Shown: piece after piece, positions 9,004 through 19,692 of the stretch | Layout of the letters: every line of letters begins with the position of its first letter | Numbering within the stretch: position 1 is the first letter of the stretch | Origin: JAHDVS01 sp964370985 | Lineage (GTDB): Bacteria; Actinomycetota; Thermoleophilia; Gaiellales; Gaiellaceae | Direction of reading: 5' to 3' | Assembly: GCA_964370985.1 (NCBI GenBank) | Contig: CAYJLE010000009.1 | Location: 23,108 to 87,107 of the forward strand | Length of the DNA: 64,000 nucleotides | The notes under the pieces: model-generated | The model's database searches: none | What the model was told of the DNA's origin: nothing | What the model saw: the letters and a program-made list of their open reading frames with translations, nothing else | Translations under genes and position numbers: made by a program

Positions 9004-9022
9004 GCCCCGCTCGATCCGGGGC
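9004..9022 (-). promoter_or_regulatory. hairpin in the rpsT leader
   Basis: GCCCCG and CGGGGC form a 6-base-pair stem with a 7-base loop, about 12 bases before the rpsT ATG inside its predicted leader. It could be a site for autoregulation by S20, but this is only inferred from position. Confidence 0.35.
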
Positions 9023-9063
9023 ACCGGGATGCTAGCAGGAACCGCCCTGCCCGGCCCGGCTCC

Positions 9064-9069
9064 TATACT
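9064..9069 (+). promoter_or_regulatory. -10 element of murJ (TATACT)
   Basis: A near-consensus TATACT ends 9 bases before the murJ GTG. Confidence 0.55.
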
Positions 9070-9078
9070 CGCTGGGCC

Positions 9079-10706
9079 GTGGCGGGGCCCGAACCGGTCG
9101 AGGAGCCCGCCGGGGAGGAGACGGCCTCGGCCCACCGCCGACGCCTCGCGCGCTCGACGGCCGTGTTCGCGCTCGCCACCGGCGGCTCCCGCGTGCTCGG
9201 GCTCGTGCGCGAGATCGTCGTGCGACGCTATTTCGGCGTCGAGGGCTCGATCAACGCGTTCACCGTCGCGTTCCAGGTGCCGAACCTGATCCGCGCGCTC
9301 GTTGCCGACGCCGCGCTCTCCTCCGCGTTCGTGCCCGTGTTCAGCGAGCTGCTCGAGAAGGGGCAGCGGGCCCGCGCCTGGCGTGTCGCCTCGAGCGTCT
9401 TCTTCCTGCTCCTGCTCGCGCTGACCGCGCTGAGCGCGCTGTTCGTGCTGCTCGCCCCCTGGGTGATGCGACCGTTCGGCTACGAGGGCGACCAGCAAGA
9501 GCTCGTGGTCGGGCTCTCGCGCGTGCTCTTCCCGATCGTCGCGCTGCTCGGCGCCTCCGGCGTGATCGTCGGGATCCTGAACAGCTACGAGCGCTTCACC
9601 GTGCCGGCGCTGACGCCGATCTTCTGGAACCTCGCGATCATCGCCGCCCTCGTCGTCGGCGTCCCCCAGGCCGACAGCGACACCTCGAAGCTGTACGTGT
9701 ACGCGGGCGGCGTGCTCGCCGGCACCGTGATCCAGGTGCTCTTGCCGGTGCCGTGGCTCGCCCGCCTCGACGGCAGTCTCCGCGTCGCGCTCGACTGGCG
9801 CGACCCGGCCGTGCGGCGCGTGTTCGCGCTGATGCTCCCGGTCGCGCTCGGGCTCGGGCTGATCAACTTCAACCTCGTCGTCGACACGTTCTTCGCCGCC
9901 CGCTTCCTCGACCCGCAGCTCGCGCCGAGCGCGATCGACGCGGCCTTCCGCATCTACATGCTGCCGCAGGGGATCTTCTCCGTCGCGATCGCGACCGTGC
10001 TCTTCCCGTCCCTCTCGCGCCTCGCCGCCAGGGGCGACAGCGACGGCTTCCTCGAGACCGTGTCGCTCGGCGTCCGCCAGATCGGCTTCATGCTCGTCCC
10101 GGCGAGCGCGATCGGGGCGGCGCTCTCGATCCCGATCGTGCGCGTCCTCTACGAGCGCGGCGCCTTCGGGGCGGAGGAGACCACGGTCGTCGGCCACGCC
10201 CTGGCCGCGTTCCTGATCGGGCTCACGTTCAACGGGATGATGCTGATGCTGAACCGGGCGTTCTTCAGCCTCCAGGCGCCATGGGTGCCGACGTGGGTCG
10301 CGCTCGGGAACCTGTTCGTGAACGCCGGACTCGACTTCGCCTTCTACCGGCTCGGGATCTGGGGGCTGCCGCTCGCGACCGCGGTCGTGAACATCGTCGC
10401 CTCCGTTGCCCTGTTCGCGATCCTGCGCCGGCGCCTCGGCCGGCTCGACTCGCGCGCCATCGGTGGCGCCTACGCGCGGATCGTGCCCGTCGCGGCGGCC
10501 GCCGCCGCCGTCGCCTGGGGCGTCTACGCCGGGCTCGACGGGCCGCTCGGGCGGGCGCTCTGGCCCCAGGTCGCCGCCGTCGGCATCGCCGTGGGCGCCG
10601 GCGCGCTCGCGTACCTGGTTCTGGCTCGTTTGCTGGGGATTCGCGAGCTCGGCGCATTGCTATCGTTGGTCGGCCGCTCCGGAAGGCGATCGGACGGCCG
10701 CCCCGC

Positions 10707-10710
<4 letters not shown>
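9079..10710 (+). CDS. murJ: lipid II flippase MurJ
   Basis: MATE-like MOP-superfamily membrane protein that moves lipid II across the cytoplasmic membrane, 543 residues with about 14 hydrophobic segments. The N-terminal LARSTAVFALATGGSRVLGLVREIVVRRYFG and VPNLIRALVADAALSSAFVPVF are MviN/MurJ signatures. A charged N-terminal tail precedes the first helix. GTG at 9079 is set by the TATACT box. The stop overlaps lepA as ATGA, so the two are coupled. Confidence 0.95.
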
Positions 10711-12493
<1,783 letters not shown>

Positions 12494-12497
<4 letters not shown>

Positions 12498-13618
12498 CCG
12501 CGGTCTCCCACCTGTACGTCCACGTCCCGTTCTGCGCCCGGCGCTGCGGCTACTGCGACTTCGTCACGCTCGTCGATCGCCGCGGCCAGCACGAGGCCTA
12601 CGTGGACGCGCTGCTCGCGGAGCTCGAGCTCGAGCGGGGCTCGCTCGCCGCGGAGCTCGAGACCGTCTACCTGGGCGGGGGGACGCCGACGTTCGCGAAG
12701 CCCCGGGCGCTCGAGCGGCTGCTCCGGTCGCTGCCCCCGGCCGCGGAGGTCACCGTCGAGGCGAACCCGGAGACGGTCACGCCGGCACTCGTCGACCTGC
12801 TGCGGCGCGCGGGCGTCTCGCGCGTGTCGCTCGGGGCGCAGAGCTTCGAGCCGCGCCTGCTCGCCGCGCTCGAGCGCCGCGCGGGCCCGGAGGACGTGCG
12901 GCGCGCCGTCCGCCTCCTGCGCGAAGGAGGCCTCGACAACGTGTCGATCGACCTCATCTACGGGATCCCGGGGCAGAGCGCTGCCGACCTCGAAGGCGAC
13001 CTGCAGGCCGCGCTCGCCCTCGGTCCCGAGCACATCTCCTGCTACGAGCTCGAGGCCAAGCCGGGGACGCGCTTCACGCACGCCCACGGTGTCGAGCTCG
13101 CCCGGCAGGCGGAGGCGATGGAGGGCTACTTCGAGCTGGTCGTCGCCACGCTGACCGCGGCGGGCTACCGCTGGTACGAGACGTCGAGCTTCTGCCGGGA
13201 GGGGAGGCGCTCGCGTCACAACCTCGCGACCTGGCTCGGCCGTGACTACCTGGGTCTCGGCATCGGGGCGGTCTCGACGGTCGCCGGCCGGCGCTGGCGC
13301 AACCGCCCCGGCTTGGCCGCCTACCTGCGGGCGCTCGACGCCGGCCGGCTTCCCCCGCGCGAGCTCGAGCCGCTCGGCCCGGCGACCCGCCGGGGCGAGC
13401 GGCTGATGGTCGGTCTGCGCCTCGACGAGCCGCTCCCGCTCGCCGAGGTCGAGGGCGCCTACGACCCGCGCGGGCTCGTGCGGCTCGAGCGTCTCGGCCT
13501 GCTCGAGCGCCTCGGCGACGGGGTGCGCCTCACCTCCCGCGGCCGCTTCCTCGGCGGCGGCGCGACCGTCGAGCTGCTCGCGGAAATGCCTGCAAATGAG
13601 CTTGTTGAGTCGGGGTGA
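12494..13618 (+). CDS. hemW: radical SAM protein HemW
   Basis: 374 residues, GTG start overlapping the lepA stop. The N-terminus LYVHVPFCARRCGYCDF carries the C-x3-C-x2-C cluster motif of HemN/HemW. GGGTPTF and EANPETVT follow, as in the family. The position after lepA and the absence of the extra HemN N-terminal segment favour HemW (heme chaperone) over true coproporphyrinogen III dehydrogenase. It acts in the cytoplasm with a 4Fe-4S cluster and SAM. Confidence 0.92.
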
Positions 13619-13629
13619 TCGGCTAGGAT
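13602..13629 (+). promoter_or_regulatory. hrcA promoter
   Basis: TTGTTG at 13602-13607, a 16-base spacer, and TAGGAT at 13624-13629, which ends 7 bases before the hrcA ATG (leaderless). No CIRCE-type inverted repeat is seen here, so autoregulation by HrcA is not evident. Confidence 0.55.
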
Positions 13630-13636
13630 CAACGGT

Positions 13637-14677
13637 ATGGGCCCGGAGACGCAGGAGCTGACCGAGCGGCAGCGAGTGATCCTCGAGTACGTCGTCGAGG
13701 ACTACGTCGCCGCTGGACAGCCGGTGGGGTCGAAGGCGCTCGCGACCCGCCGCGACATGGAGATCTCCGCCTCCACCGTGCGCTACGAGCTCGCGGAACT
13801 CGAGGAGCGGGGGCTCCTCAGCCACCCGCACACGTCGGCCGGGCGGGTGCCCACCGACCTCGGCTACCGCGTGTACGTGGACCGGCTGCTGGGAACGCCC
13901 GAGCCGAGGCCGACCGAGCTGACGCTCGACCTGTCCGCCGCCAGCCGCGAGGTCGACGTGGCGCTCCAGGCGACGACCGACGCCCTCGCCCACGTCACGC
14001 ACCTGCTCGCGCTCGTGACGGCGCCGCCGCTGGAGGCGACGATCGTGCGGCACGCGGAGGTGCTCATGCTCCAGCCACAGGTCGTCGTCTGCGTGGTGAT
14101 CACGTCGACCGGCGAGGTGTCGAAGCGGGTCGCCACCTTCGACGAGCCCGTCGACGCGGGGCTGGCCGAGTGGGCCCGGGAGTACCTGAACGAGCAGGTC
14201 GCGGGCCTCACGCTCGGCGCCCGCCTGCTGCGGCATCGCTTCGGCGACCCCGGTCTCTCCCCGCGCGAGCGGGAGTTCCTGGCGGCGCTCGAGCCCGCCT
14301 TCACGGAGCTCGTCGAGCGGGGGGAGCGCGAGGTGTACGTGGGCGGCGCCGCCGGCGTGATGGACGAGTTCCCCGCCGACGACATCGGCGCGTTCCGCAG
14401 CCTGCTCGAGGCGCTCGAGCGCCGTGCCGCCCTGCTCGAGCTGACACGGGCGAAGCTCGCGACCCGCAGGCCCTTCGTTCGCGTCGGGTCGGAGCTCGAC
14501 GACCCGGCGTTCGTCCGCGTCTCCCTGGTCGGGGCGCCGTACGGGCTCAGCCGCCGCAACCTCGGCACCGTCAGCCTGATCGGCCCCACGCGCATGGACT
14601 ACGGCAAGGCGATCGGCGCTGTCCGGGCGGCGGCGCTCGAGCTGTCCCGGTTCGTCGAGGGCCTGTACGACGAGTGA
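13637..14677 (+). CDS. hrcA: heat-shock repressor HrcA
   Basis: 346-residue repressor of heat-shock genes that normally binds CIRCE elements. The N-terminal winged helix (LTERQRVILEYVVEDYVAAGQPVGSKAL, then SASTVRYELAELEERGLLSHPHTSAGRVPTDLGYRVYVD) is diagnostic, followed by the GAF-like core and the C-terminal GTVSLIGPTRMDYGKAIGAV. It lies directly before dnaJ as in the usual hrcA-dnaJ arrangement. The groEL targets are outside the window. Confidence 0.96.
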   Translation: MGPETQELTERQRVILEYVVEDYVAAGQPVGSKALATRRDMEISASTVRYELAELEERGLLSHPHTSAGRVPTDLGYRVYVDRLLGTPEPRPTELTLDLSAASREVDVALQATTDALAHVTHLLALVTAPPLEATIVRHAEVLMLQPQVVVCVVITSTGEVSKRVATFDEPVDAGLAEWAREYLNEQVAGLTLGARLLRHRFGDPGLSPREREFLAALEPAFTELVERGEREVYVGGAAGVMDEFPADDIGAFRSLLEALERRAALLELTRAKLATRRPFVRVGSELDDPAFVRVSLVGAPYGLSRRNLGTVSLIGPTRMDYGKAIGAVRAAALELSRFVEGLYDE

Positions 14678-14698
14678 CCGGCGGTCCTGGGGCGGCGG

Positions 14699-14704
14699 TA
14701 CCCT
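14699..14704 (+). promoter_or_regulatory. -10 element of dnaJ (TACCCT)
   Basis: TACCCT ends 8 bases before the dnaJ ATG, so dnaJ has a leaderless start separate from hrcA. Confidence 0.5.
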
Positions 14705-14712
14705 AGACCGCG

Positions 14713-15837
14713 ATGGCGACGACGAAGCGCGACTACTACGAGATCCTCGGCGTTCCGCGCGACGCTGACGAGCGGGCGATCAAGAAGTCCTTCCGGACGC
14801 TCGCGCGGGAGCTCCACCCGGACGTGTCCGACGCGGCCGACGCGGAGGAGCGGTTCCGCGAGCTGGCGGAGGCGTACGAGGTGCTCTCCAAGCCGGAGGC
14901 ACGCGAGCTGTACGACCGCTACGGGCACGAGGGGCTGCGAACGGGCGGCTTCCGGCCGGGTTCCTTCGACTTCGCGAACCTTTCCGACCTCTTCTCGGCG
15001 TTCTTCGGGGACGAGCTGCTCGGTGGCGGGCAGGCGCGGCGGCGGGGGCGGCAGCGCGGCGGCGACGTCGCCGCCGAGGTCGAGATCGACCTCGTCGACG
15101 TCGCCCGCGGAGTCACGCGCGAGGTGCCGCTGACCGTGGCCGTGGCATGCGCTGCGTGTGACGGGAGCGGTGCGGCGACCGGGTCTACGCCCGAGACTTG
15201 CCCCGGCTGCTCCGGCGCCGGTCGTGTTCAGCAGGTCGCGAGCACCGTGTTCGGGCAGATCGTGCGAGCCCAGGTGTGCCCCCGCTGCCGCGGCGTCGGA
15301 ACGATCATCGCCGAGCCCTGCCCCGCCTGCGACGGCGATGGACGTGTTCCCGAGCAGCGCGCGCGCGAGGTGCGGATCCCGGCGGGTATCCACGACGGCC
15401 AGCGCATCCGCCTGTCCGGCGAGGGCCACGTGGGCGACCGGGGGAGCCGTCCCGGGGACGCCTACGTCGTCGTGCGCGTCCGCCCCGACGAGCGGCTCGC
15501 CCGCGACGGCGACGACATCGTGTCGGGGGTGCAGCTGACGATCACCCAGGCGGCGCTCGGGTGCCGCGTCACGGTGCCGACGATCGACGGCGAGCTGGAG
15601 CTCGAGTTCAAGCCGGGGACGCAGCCGGGCGAGGTGCGGGTGCTTCGTGGCAAGGGGCTGCCGGCCCTTCAGGGCTTCGGGCGCGGCAACCACCGCCTCC
15701 TCGTCGTCGTAGCGGTTCCCCACCGGCTCACCGACGAGCAGAGGCGCCTGCTCGAGGAGTTCGAGCGCCTCTCCGGCGAGCGCACGTACGCGCTCGACGA
15801 GGGGTTCTTCGAGCGCGTCAGGGCCGCGTTCCACTGA
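14713..15837 (+). CDS. dnaJ: co-chaperone DnaJ
   Basis: Hsp40 partner of DnaK, 374 residues. J domain at 1-70 with the HPD tripeptide (ELHPDVSD); a short Gly/Phe linker (FRPGSFDFANLSDLFSAFFGD); a zinc domain with four C-x2-C-x-G-x-G repeats (CAACDGSG, CPGCSGAG, CPRCRGVG, CPACDGDG); then the C-terminal substrate-binding domains. All zinc cysteines are present. prmA follows directly, a common bacterial order. Confidence 0.97.
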   Translation: MATTKRDYYEILGVPRDADERAIKKSFRTLARELHPDVSDAADAEERFRELAEAYEVLSKPEARELYDRYGHEGLRTGGFRPGSFDFANLSDLFSAFFGDELLGGGQARRRGRQRGGDVAAEVEIDLVDVARGVTREVPLTVAVACAACDGSGAATGSTPETCPGCSGAGRVQQVASTVFGQIVRAQVCPRCRGVGTIIAEPCPACDGDGRVPEQRAREVRIPAGIHDGQRIRLSGEGHVGDRGSRPGDAYVVVRVRPDERLARDGDDIVSGVQLTITQAALGCRVTVPTIDGELELEFKPGTQPGEVRVLRGKGLPALQGFGRGNHRLLVVVAVPHRLTDEQRRLLEEFERLSGERTYALDEGFFERVRAAFH

Positions 15838-15872
15838 GCGGGGAGGGGCGGCACCCGCAACCGCTGCGCCGC

Positions 15873-16634
15873 GTGGCGGTGCTCGTCGCCGCCGAGCGCG
15901 CCGAGGAGGCCCGCGCGCTCCTCCTCGCGCTCTGTCCCGGCGGCTTCGAGGAGCTCGAGCGCCCGGGCACGGTGGAGCTCTCCGCCTACGTCGACGCTGC
16001 CGGCGAAGAGCGGCTCCTGAGGGCGTTCCCCCGGGCCGAGGGCCGCGACGTCCCGGACGGCTGGGAGGGCGCGTGGCGGGCGTTCCACCGGCCGGTCCGG
16101 GTCGGGCCGCTCTGGGTCGGGCCACCCTGGGAGGAGCCGGAGCCGGGTGCCGTGGCGGTCGTGATCGACCCCGGCCAGGCGTTCGGAACCGGGGCGCACG
16201 CGACCACCCGCCTCTGCCTCGAGCTCCTGGTCGGGCAGCCGCGTGGCAGCCTCCTCGACCTCGGCTGCGGCTCTGGCGTGCTCGCGATCGCGGCGGCGAG
16301 GCTCGGATTTGGCCCTGTGGTCGCGCTCGACGATGACCCCGCGGCCGTCGAGGCTACCCGCGCGAACGCGCTCGTGAACCGCGCCGACATCGACGTCCGG
16401 CTCGCCGACTGCCTGCGCGAGCCGCTGCCGGAGACCGCGCTCGCGATCGCCAACATCGGCGCCGCCGCGGTTGCCCCGCTCGCCGGCCGCGTACCCGCTC
16501 CGCGCCTGATCGCGTCTGGCTACCTCGCGGCCGACCGCATCGAGACACCGGGCCGCCGCAGCGTCGAGCGGCGCGAGCTCGACGTGTGGGCCGCGGACGT
16601 GCTCGAGCGGCCGGCTAGCCGACGACGGCCGTGA
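15873..16634 (+). CDS. prmA: ribosomal protein L11 methyltransferase
   Basis: SAM-dependent methyltransferase that modifies ribosomal protein L11. The PrmA signature FGTGAHATTRLCLELL is followed by SAM motif I LLDLGCGSGVLAIAAARLG and motif II VALDDDP. The catalytic-loop block is IANIGAAAVAPLAG. At 253 residues from GTG 15873 it is slightly shorter than many PrmA proteins. The exact start is uncertain because no ribosome site lies close by; a GGGGAGGGG stretch is about 26 bases upstream. Confidence 0.88.
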   Translation: MAVLVAAERAEEARALLLALCPGGFEELERPGTVELSAYVDAAGEERLLRAFPRAEGRDVPDGWEGAWRAFHRPVRVGPLWVGPPWEEPEPGAVAVVIDPGQAFGTGAHATTRLCLELLVGQPRGSLLDLGCGSGVLAIAAARLGFGPVVALDDDPAAVEATRANALVNRADIDVRLADCLREPLPETALAIANIGAAAVAPLAGRVPAPRLIASGYLAADRIETPGRRSVERRELDVWAADVLERPASRRRP

Positions 16635-16696
16635 AGGTCTCCATGTGCTCGAGCTCCTCGCTCTTGCAGCCGCAGCGCTGCGATCAGTCCCGTCAC
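16615..16696 (-). pseudogene. possible frameshifted small Cys-rich ORF
   Basis: On the minus strand a GTG at 16696 has a GGGAGGT ribosome site about 8 bases upstream and a TATAAG box before that. Its frame soon stops looking coding, while the neighbouring frame (16683 down to the stop at 16615) reads CGCKSEELEHMETF and on to a TAG, with G or C at every third position. The two frames differ by one base, so this looks like a gene of about 26 codons broken by one base, or a base error. It overlaps the end of prmA. Function unknown. Confidence 0.35.
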
Positions 16697-16724
16697 CGTG
16701 CTATGACCTCCCGTGGCGGGCGCC

Positions 16725-16734
16725 CTTATAGCAT
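16725..16734. promoter_or_regulatory. overlapping divergent -10 boxes
   Basis: Plus strand: TAGCAT at 16729-16734 ends 6 bases before the mtaB GTG. Minus strand: TATAAG (16730-16725) faces the small ORF. The two hexamers overlap by two bases. Confidence 0.45.
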
Positions 16735-16740
16735 GGTGGC

Positions 16741-17925
16741 GTGGCGACGTTCAGTGCCCGCTTCCTCGGCTGCAAGGTCTCCCACACCGACGTGCAGGAG
16801 GTACGCGAACGCCTGCTCGCGGACGGCCACGTCGAGTCCGAGCTTGCGGAGGTGGCGGTGATCGGAACGTGTTGCGTCACGCGGGAGGCTGTCCGCAAGT
16901 CGCGCAAGGCTGCGCGGCGGGCCGCCGGCAGCGCGCAGCGCGTCTACCTGACGGGCTGTGCGGCAAGCCTCCCGGGCTCCTTCGACGACCTCCCGGCGAA
17001 CGTCGAGGTGGTCGGGCTCCCGAGCGAGCGTACGCCCGGGTTCGTCGCGGAGCGGGTCGGCACGTTCGGCTGCGCGACGCCGGACACGGGTCTCGAGCGG
17101 GTCCGCGCGTTCGTGAAGGTGCAGGACGGGTGCGGCTTCGGCTGCTCGTTCTGCGTGATCCCGCAGGTGCGCGGCGCGCCACGGAGCCGCCCCGCCGCCA
17201 GGGTGCTCGCCGAGATCCGCCGCCGGGTCGAGCAGGGCCACCGAGAGGTGGTCCTGACCGGCATCAACCTCGGCTGCTACCGCGACCGGGAGGTCACCGT
17301 CGATCTCGCCGGTCTCGTGCGCGCGGCCGGGGCGACGCCGGGGCTCGCGCGGCTGCGGCTCTCGTCCGTCGAGGTCAACCACGTCACGCCGGCGCTCGTG
17401 GCCGCGCTGCGGGAGACGGGGACGGCTTCGCCGCACCTGCACGTGCCGCTCCAGGCCGGGGACGACGGGATCCTGCAGGCCATGGGCCGGCGCTACACCG
17501 CGGCCACGTTCCTGCGGCGTCTCGAGCACGCCGAGGGCTTCAACCTCACCACCGACGTGATCGTCGGCTTTCCCGGCGAGGACGACGCGGCGTTCGAGCG
17601 GACGCTCGCGGTCGTCGAGCGCGCCGGGATCACGAGGGCGCACGTGTTTCCGTACTCGCCCAGGCCGGGCACGCCGACGGAGGGCCTCGACCCGGTCAGC
17701 GCCACCTCGAAGCGAGAGCGCGGCTCGCGGTTGCGCGCCGCCGTCCGGGAGACCCGTCTGCGCGCCTGGGCGCGCAAGCTCGGTAGCGACGACACCGTCC
17801 TCGTCGACCGCCCGGGCCGCGGCTACGGCGACGACTACTCGCCCTGGCTCGTCGAGGGCCGGGTCGGCGAGCTCGTGCCCGTTCGCGGCCGCGCGGTCAC
17901 GGAGGAGGGGATCCTCGCTGCCTGA
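16741..17925 (+). CDS. mtaB: tRNA methylthiotransferase MtaB
   Basis: Radical SAM enzyme that makes ms2t6A37 in tRNA, 394 residues. The N-terminal UPF0004 domain has its three cluster cysteines (FLGCKVSHTD, TCCVT, TGCAA). The radical SAM domain has C-x3-C-x2-C in DGCGFGCSFCVIP, and a C-terminal TRAM-like region follows. LGCKVSHTD (rather than the GCQMN form of MiaB) points to the MtaB subfamily. It stands between prmA and the HIT gene, a conserved neighbourhood. Confidence 0.92.
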   Translation: MATFSARFLGCKVSHTDVQEVRERLLADGHVESELAEVAVIGTCCVTREAVRKSRKAARRAAGSAQRVYLTGCAASLPGSFDDLPANVEVVGLPSERTPGFVAERVGTFGCATPDTGLERVRAFVKVQDGCGFGCSFCVIPQVRGAPRSRPAARVLAEIRRRVEQGHREVVLTGINLGCYRDREVTVDLAGLVRAAGATPGLARLRLSSVEVNHVTPALVAALRETGTASPHLHVPLQAGDDGILQAMGRRYTAATFLRRLEHAEGFNLTTDVIVGFPGEDDAAFERTLAVVERAGITRAHVFPYSPRPGTPTEGLDPVSATSKRERGSRLRAAVRETRLRAWARKLGSDDTVLVDRPGRGYGDDYSPWLVEGRVGELVPVRGRAVTEEGILAA

Positions 17926-17935
17926 CGCCGGCTGC

Positions 17936-18256
17936 GTGTTCTGCCGGATCGCGCGCGGCGAGCTTCCCGCCGACGTCGTCCACCGCGCCGACGGGCTACT
18001 GGCGATCCGCGACATCGCGCCGAAGGCCCCCGTCCACCTGCTCTGCTTTCCCGAGCGCCATCTCGCGACGTTCCGCGAGATCTCCGCGCTGGAGCAGGCC
18101 GAGGCGAAGCTGCTGCTCGACTTCGTGGCCGAGACCGCCGAGCTGGCGGGCCTCGACGACTACCGCGTGATCGTGAACGTCGGCCCCGGGGCGGGGCAGA
18201 CCGTCTTCCACCTCCACTGGCATGTGCTCGGAGGACGTACGCTTCCGTTTCCATGA
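17936..18256 (+). CDS. HIT family hydrolase
   Basis: Histidine-triad nucleotide hydrolase with the triad HLHWHVLGG near the C-terminus. The GTG at 17936 gives 106 residues but removes the first Cys of the usual CxxC start. Reading from a CTG at 17918 would give LPDAGCVFCRIARGELPA, closer to the family N-terminus, so a CTG start is possible. Its stop overlaps the ATG of the next gene (ATGA). HINT-like proteins cleave adenosine phosphoramidates in the cytoplasm. Confidence 0.9.
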   Translation: MFCRIARGELPADVVHRADGLLAIRDIAPKAPVHLLCFPERHLATFREISALEQAEAKLLLDFVAETAELAGLDDYRVIVNVGPGAGQTVFHLHWHVLGGRTLPFP

Positions 18257-18690
18257 TCGAGCGGATCGAGACCGAGCTCAAGGACGCCATGCGCCGGCGC
18301 GACGCGGTGCGCCGCTCGACGCTACGCCTGACGCTCGCCGCGCTGCGGGCGGCCGAGAAGGAGCTCGACCGGCCGCTGAAGGTCGAGGAGGAGCTCCAGG
18401 TGCTCCAGCGGGAGCGCAAGCGCCGGCTCGAATCGGTGCGTGTGTTTCGCGAGGCAGGTCGTGAGCAGCAGGCCGGCAGCGAGGAGGAGGAGCTGCGCGT
18501 GCTCGAGGAGCTCTTGCCCGAGCCTCTGTCCGAGGCGGAGCTCGAGCGGATCGTGGAGAACGCGATCGCGGAGACGGGAGCGACGTCGCTGCGCGACCTC
18601 GGCCGCGTGATGGCGGACGTGATGCCCCAGGTCGCCGGCCGCGCCGACGGCTCGGGCGTCAGCCAGCTCGTGCGCGAGCTGCTTGCGTAG
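18253..18690 (+). CDS. GatB/YqeY domain protein
   Basis: 145-residue YqeY-type protein, ATG overlapping the HIT stop. It starts MIERIETELKDAMRRRDAVRRSTLRLTLAALRAAEKEL and has the ELRVLEELLPEPLSEAEL and GRVMADVMPQVAGRADGSGVSQLVRELL segments found in the GatB C-terminal tRNA-binding domain. YqeY proteins may take part in tRNA-dependent amidation, but their role is not settled. Confidence 0.92.
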   Translation: MIERIETELKDAMRRRDAVRRSTLRLTLAALRAAEKELDRPLKVEEELQVLQRERKRRLESVRVFREAGREQQAGSEEEELRVLEELLPEPLSEAELERIVENAIAETGATSLRDLGRVMADVMPQVAGRADGSGVSQLVRELLA

Positions 18691-18718
18691 CGTGGCCGCC
18701 GGGCGCCGGGCGGCCTTC

Positions 18719-18724
18719 TAGACT
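18719..18724 (+). promoter_or_regulatory. -10 element of phoH (TAGACT)
   Basis: TAGACT ends 8 bases before a TTG at 18733. An in-frame TTG at 18724 overlaps the box itself and so cannot be in the mRNA. This decides the phoH start. Confidence 0.5.
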
Positions 18725-18732
18725 TGGAGACG

Positions 18733-19692
18733 TTGCAGGACGTCCTGTCCGTACCGAACGAGGTCGCGGCGGAGCTCGCCTCGATCGACGACGGCATCCT
18801 GGAGGCACTGCGCGACCGGTTCGGCTGCTCGATCCTGCTGCGCGGCAACCGCGTCACCCTCGAGGGGCGCGAGCTCGACGTGGCGGCCGCGCGCACCGTG
18901 CTCGACGAGCTGGTCGAGCTTGTCGAGGCCGGCCACGAGATCGGCCCGGGCACCGTGGACGCGGTGCTCGGGGCGCTGGAGGAGTCGGCGGACGTGCGTG
19001 ACGTGTTCGAGGACGTGATCTGGCGCCACCGGGGCAAGAAGATCACGCCGAAGACCGTCAACCAGAAGCGCTACGTCGACGCGATCCGCAGCCGCACGAT
19101 CACCTTCGGGATCGGGCCGGCCGGCACGGGGAAGACCTACCTCGCGATGGCGCTCGCCGTCGCCGCGCTCGCCGAGCGCGAGGTGGGCCGGATCATCCTC
19201 ACCCGTCCCGCGGTCGAGGCGGGCGAACGGCTCGGCTTCCTTCCGGGCGACATGCTCGCGAAGGTCGATCCGTATCTGCGCCCGCTGTTCGACGCCCTCT
19301 ACGACATGCTCGACGCGGACCGGCTCGCCTCTCACATGGAGAAGGGGGCGATCGAGGTCGCCCCGCTCGCGTTCATGCGTGGCCGCACCCTGAACGACTC
19401 GTTCGTGATCCTCGACGAGGCGCAGAACACGAGCCCCGAGCAGATGCAGATGTTCCTGACACGCCTCGGCTTCGGCTCGCGTGTCGTCGTCACGGGCGAC
19501 GTCACCCAGGTCGACCTCCCGCGCGACCAGGCGTCGGGCCTGATCCAGGTACAGCAGATCCTCGCCGAGGTCGAGGGCATCGCCTTCGTCGAGTTCGGCC
19601 ACCAGGACGTCGTGCGCCACAAGCTCGTCCAGCGCATCGTCGAGGCCTACCGGCTCCACGCCGAAGAGACCGGCACCCAGCGGCGGCGTTGA
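18733..19692 (+). CDS. phoH: PhoH-family ATPase
   Basis: PhoH/YbeZ-type ATPase linked to RNA turnover and ribosome maturation. Seen: an N-terminal KH-like region, Walker A FGIGPAGTGKTYLA, the VEAGERLGFLPGD motif that is diagnostic for PhoH, Walker B FVILDEAQNTSPEQM, and VVTGDVTQVDLP. Start TTG 18733 is chosen from the TAGACT box (319 residues). The stop overlaps ybeY, the standard phoH-ybeY pair. Confidence 0.94.
   Translation: MQDVLSVPNEVAAELASIDDGILEALRDRFGCSILLRGNRVTLEGRELDVAAARTVLDELVELVEAGHEIGPGTVDAVLGALEESADVRDVFEDVIWRHRGKKITPKTVNQKRYVDAIRSRTITFGIGPAGTGKTYLAMALAVAALAEREVGRIILTRPAVEAGERLGFLPGDMLAKVDPYLRPLFDALYDMLDADRLASHMEKGAIEVAPLAFMRGRTLNDSFVILDEAQNTSPEQMQMFLTRLGFGSRVVVTGDVTQVDLPRDQASGLIQVQQILAEVEGIAFVEFGHQDVVRHKLVQRIVEAYRLHAEETGTQRRR

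Noticed and set aside
13560..13637. Searched for a CIRCE element (HrcA operator) upstream of hrcA
   Set aside because: No inverted repeat of the CIRCE type is present by eye; only a normal promoter is seen.
16631..16861. Plus-strand frame of about 76 codons overlapping the start of mtaB
   Set aside because: Poor codon bias and a Ser/Arg-rich product; the mtaB frame is clearly the real one.
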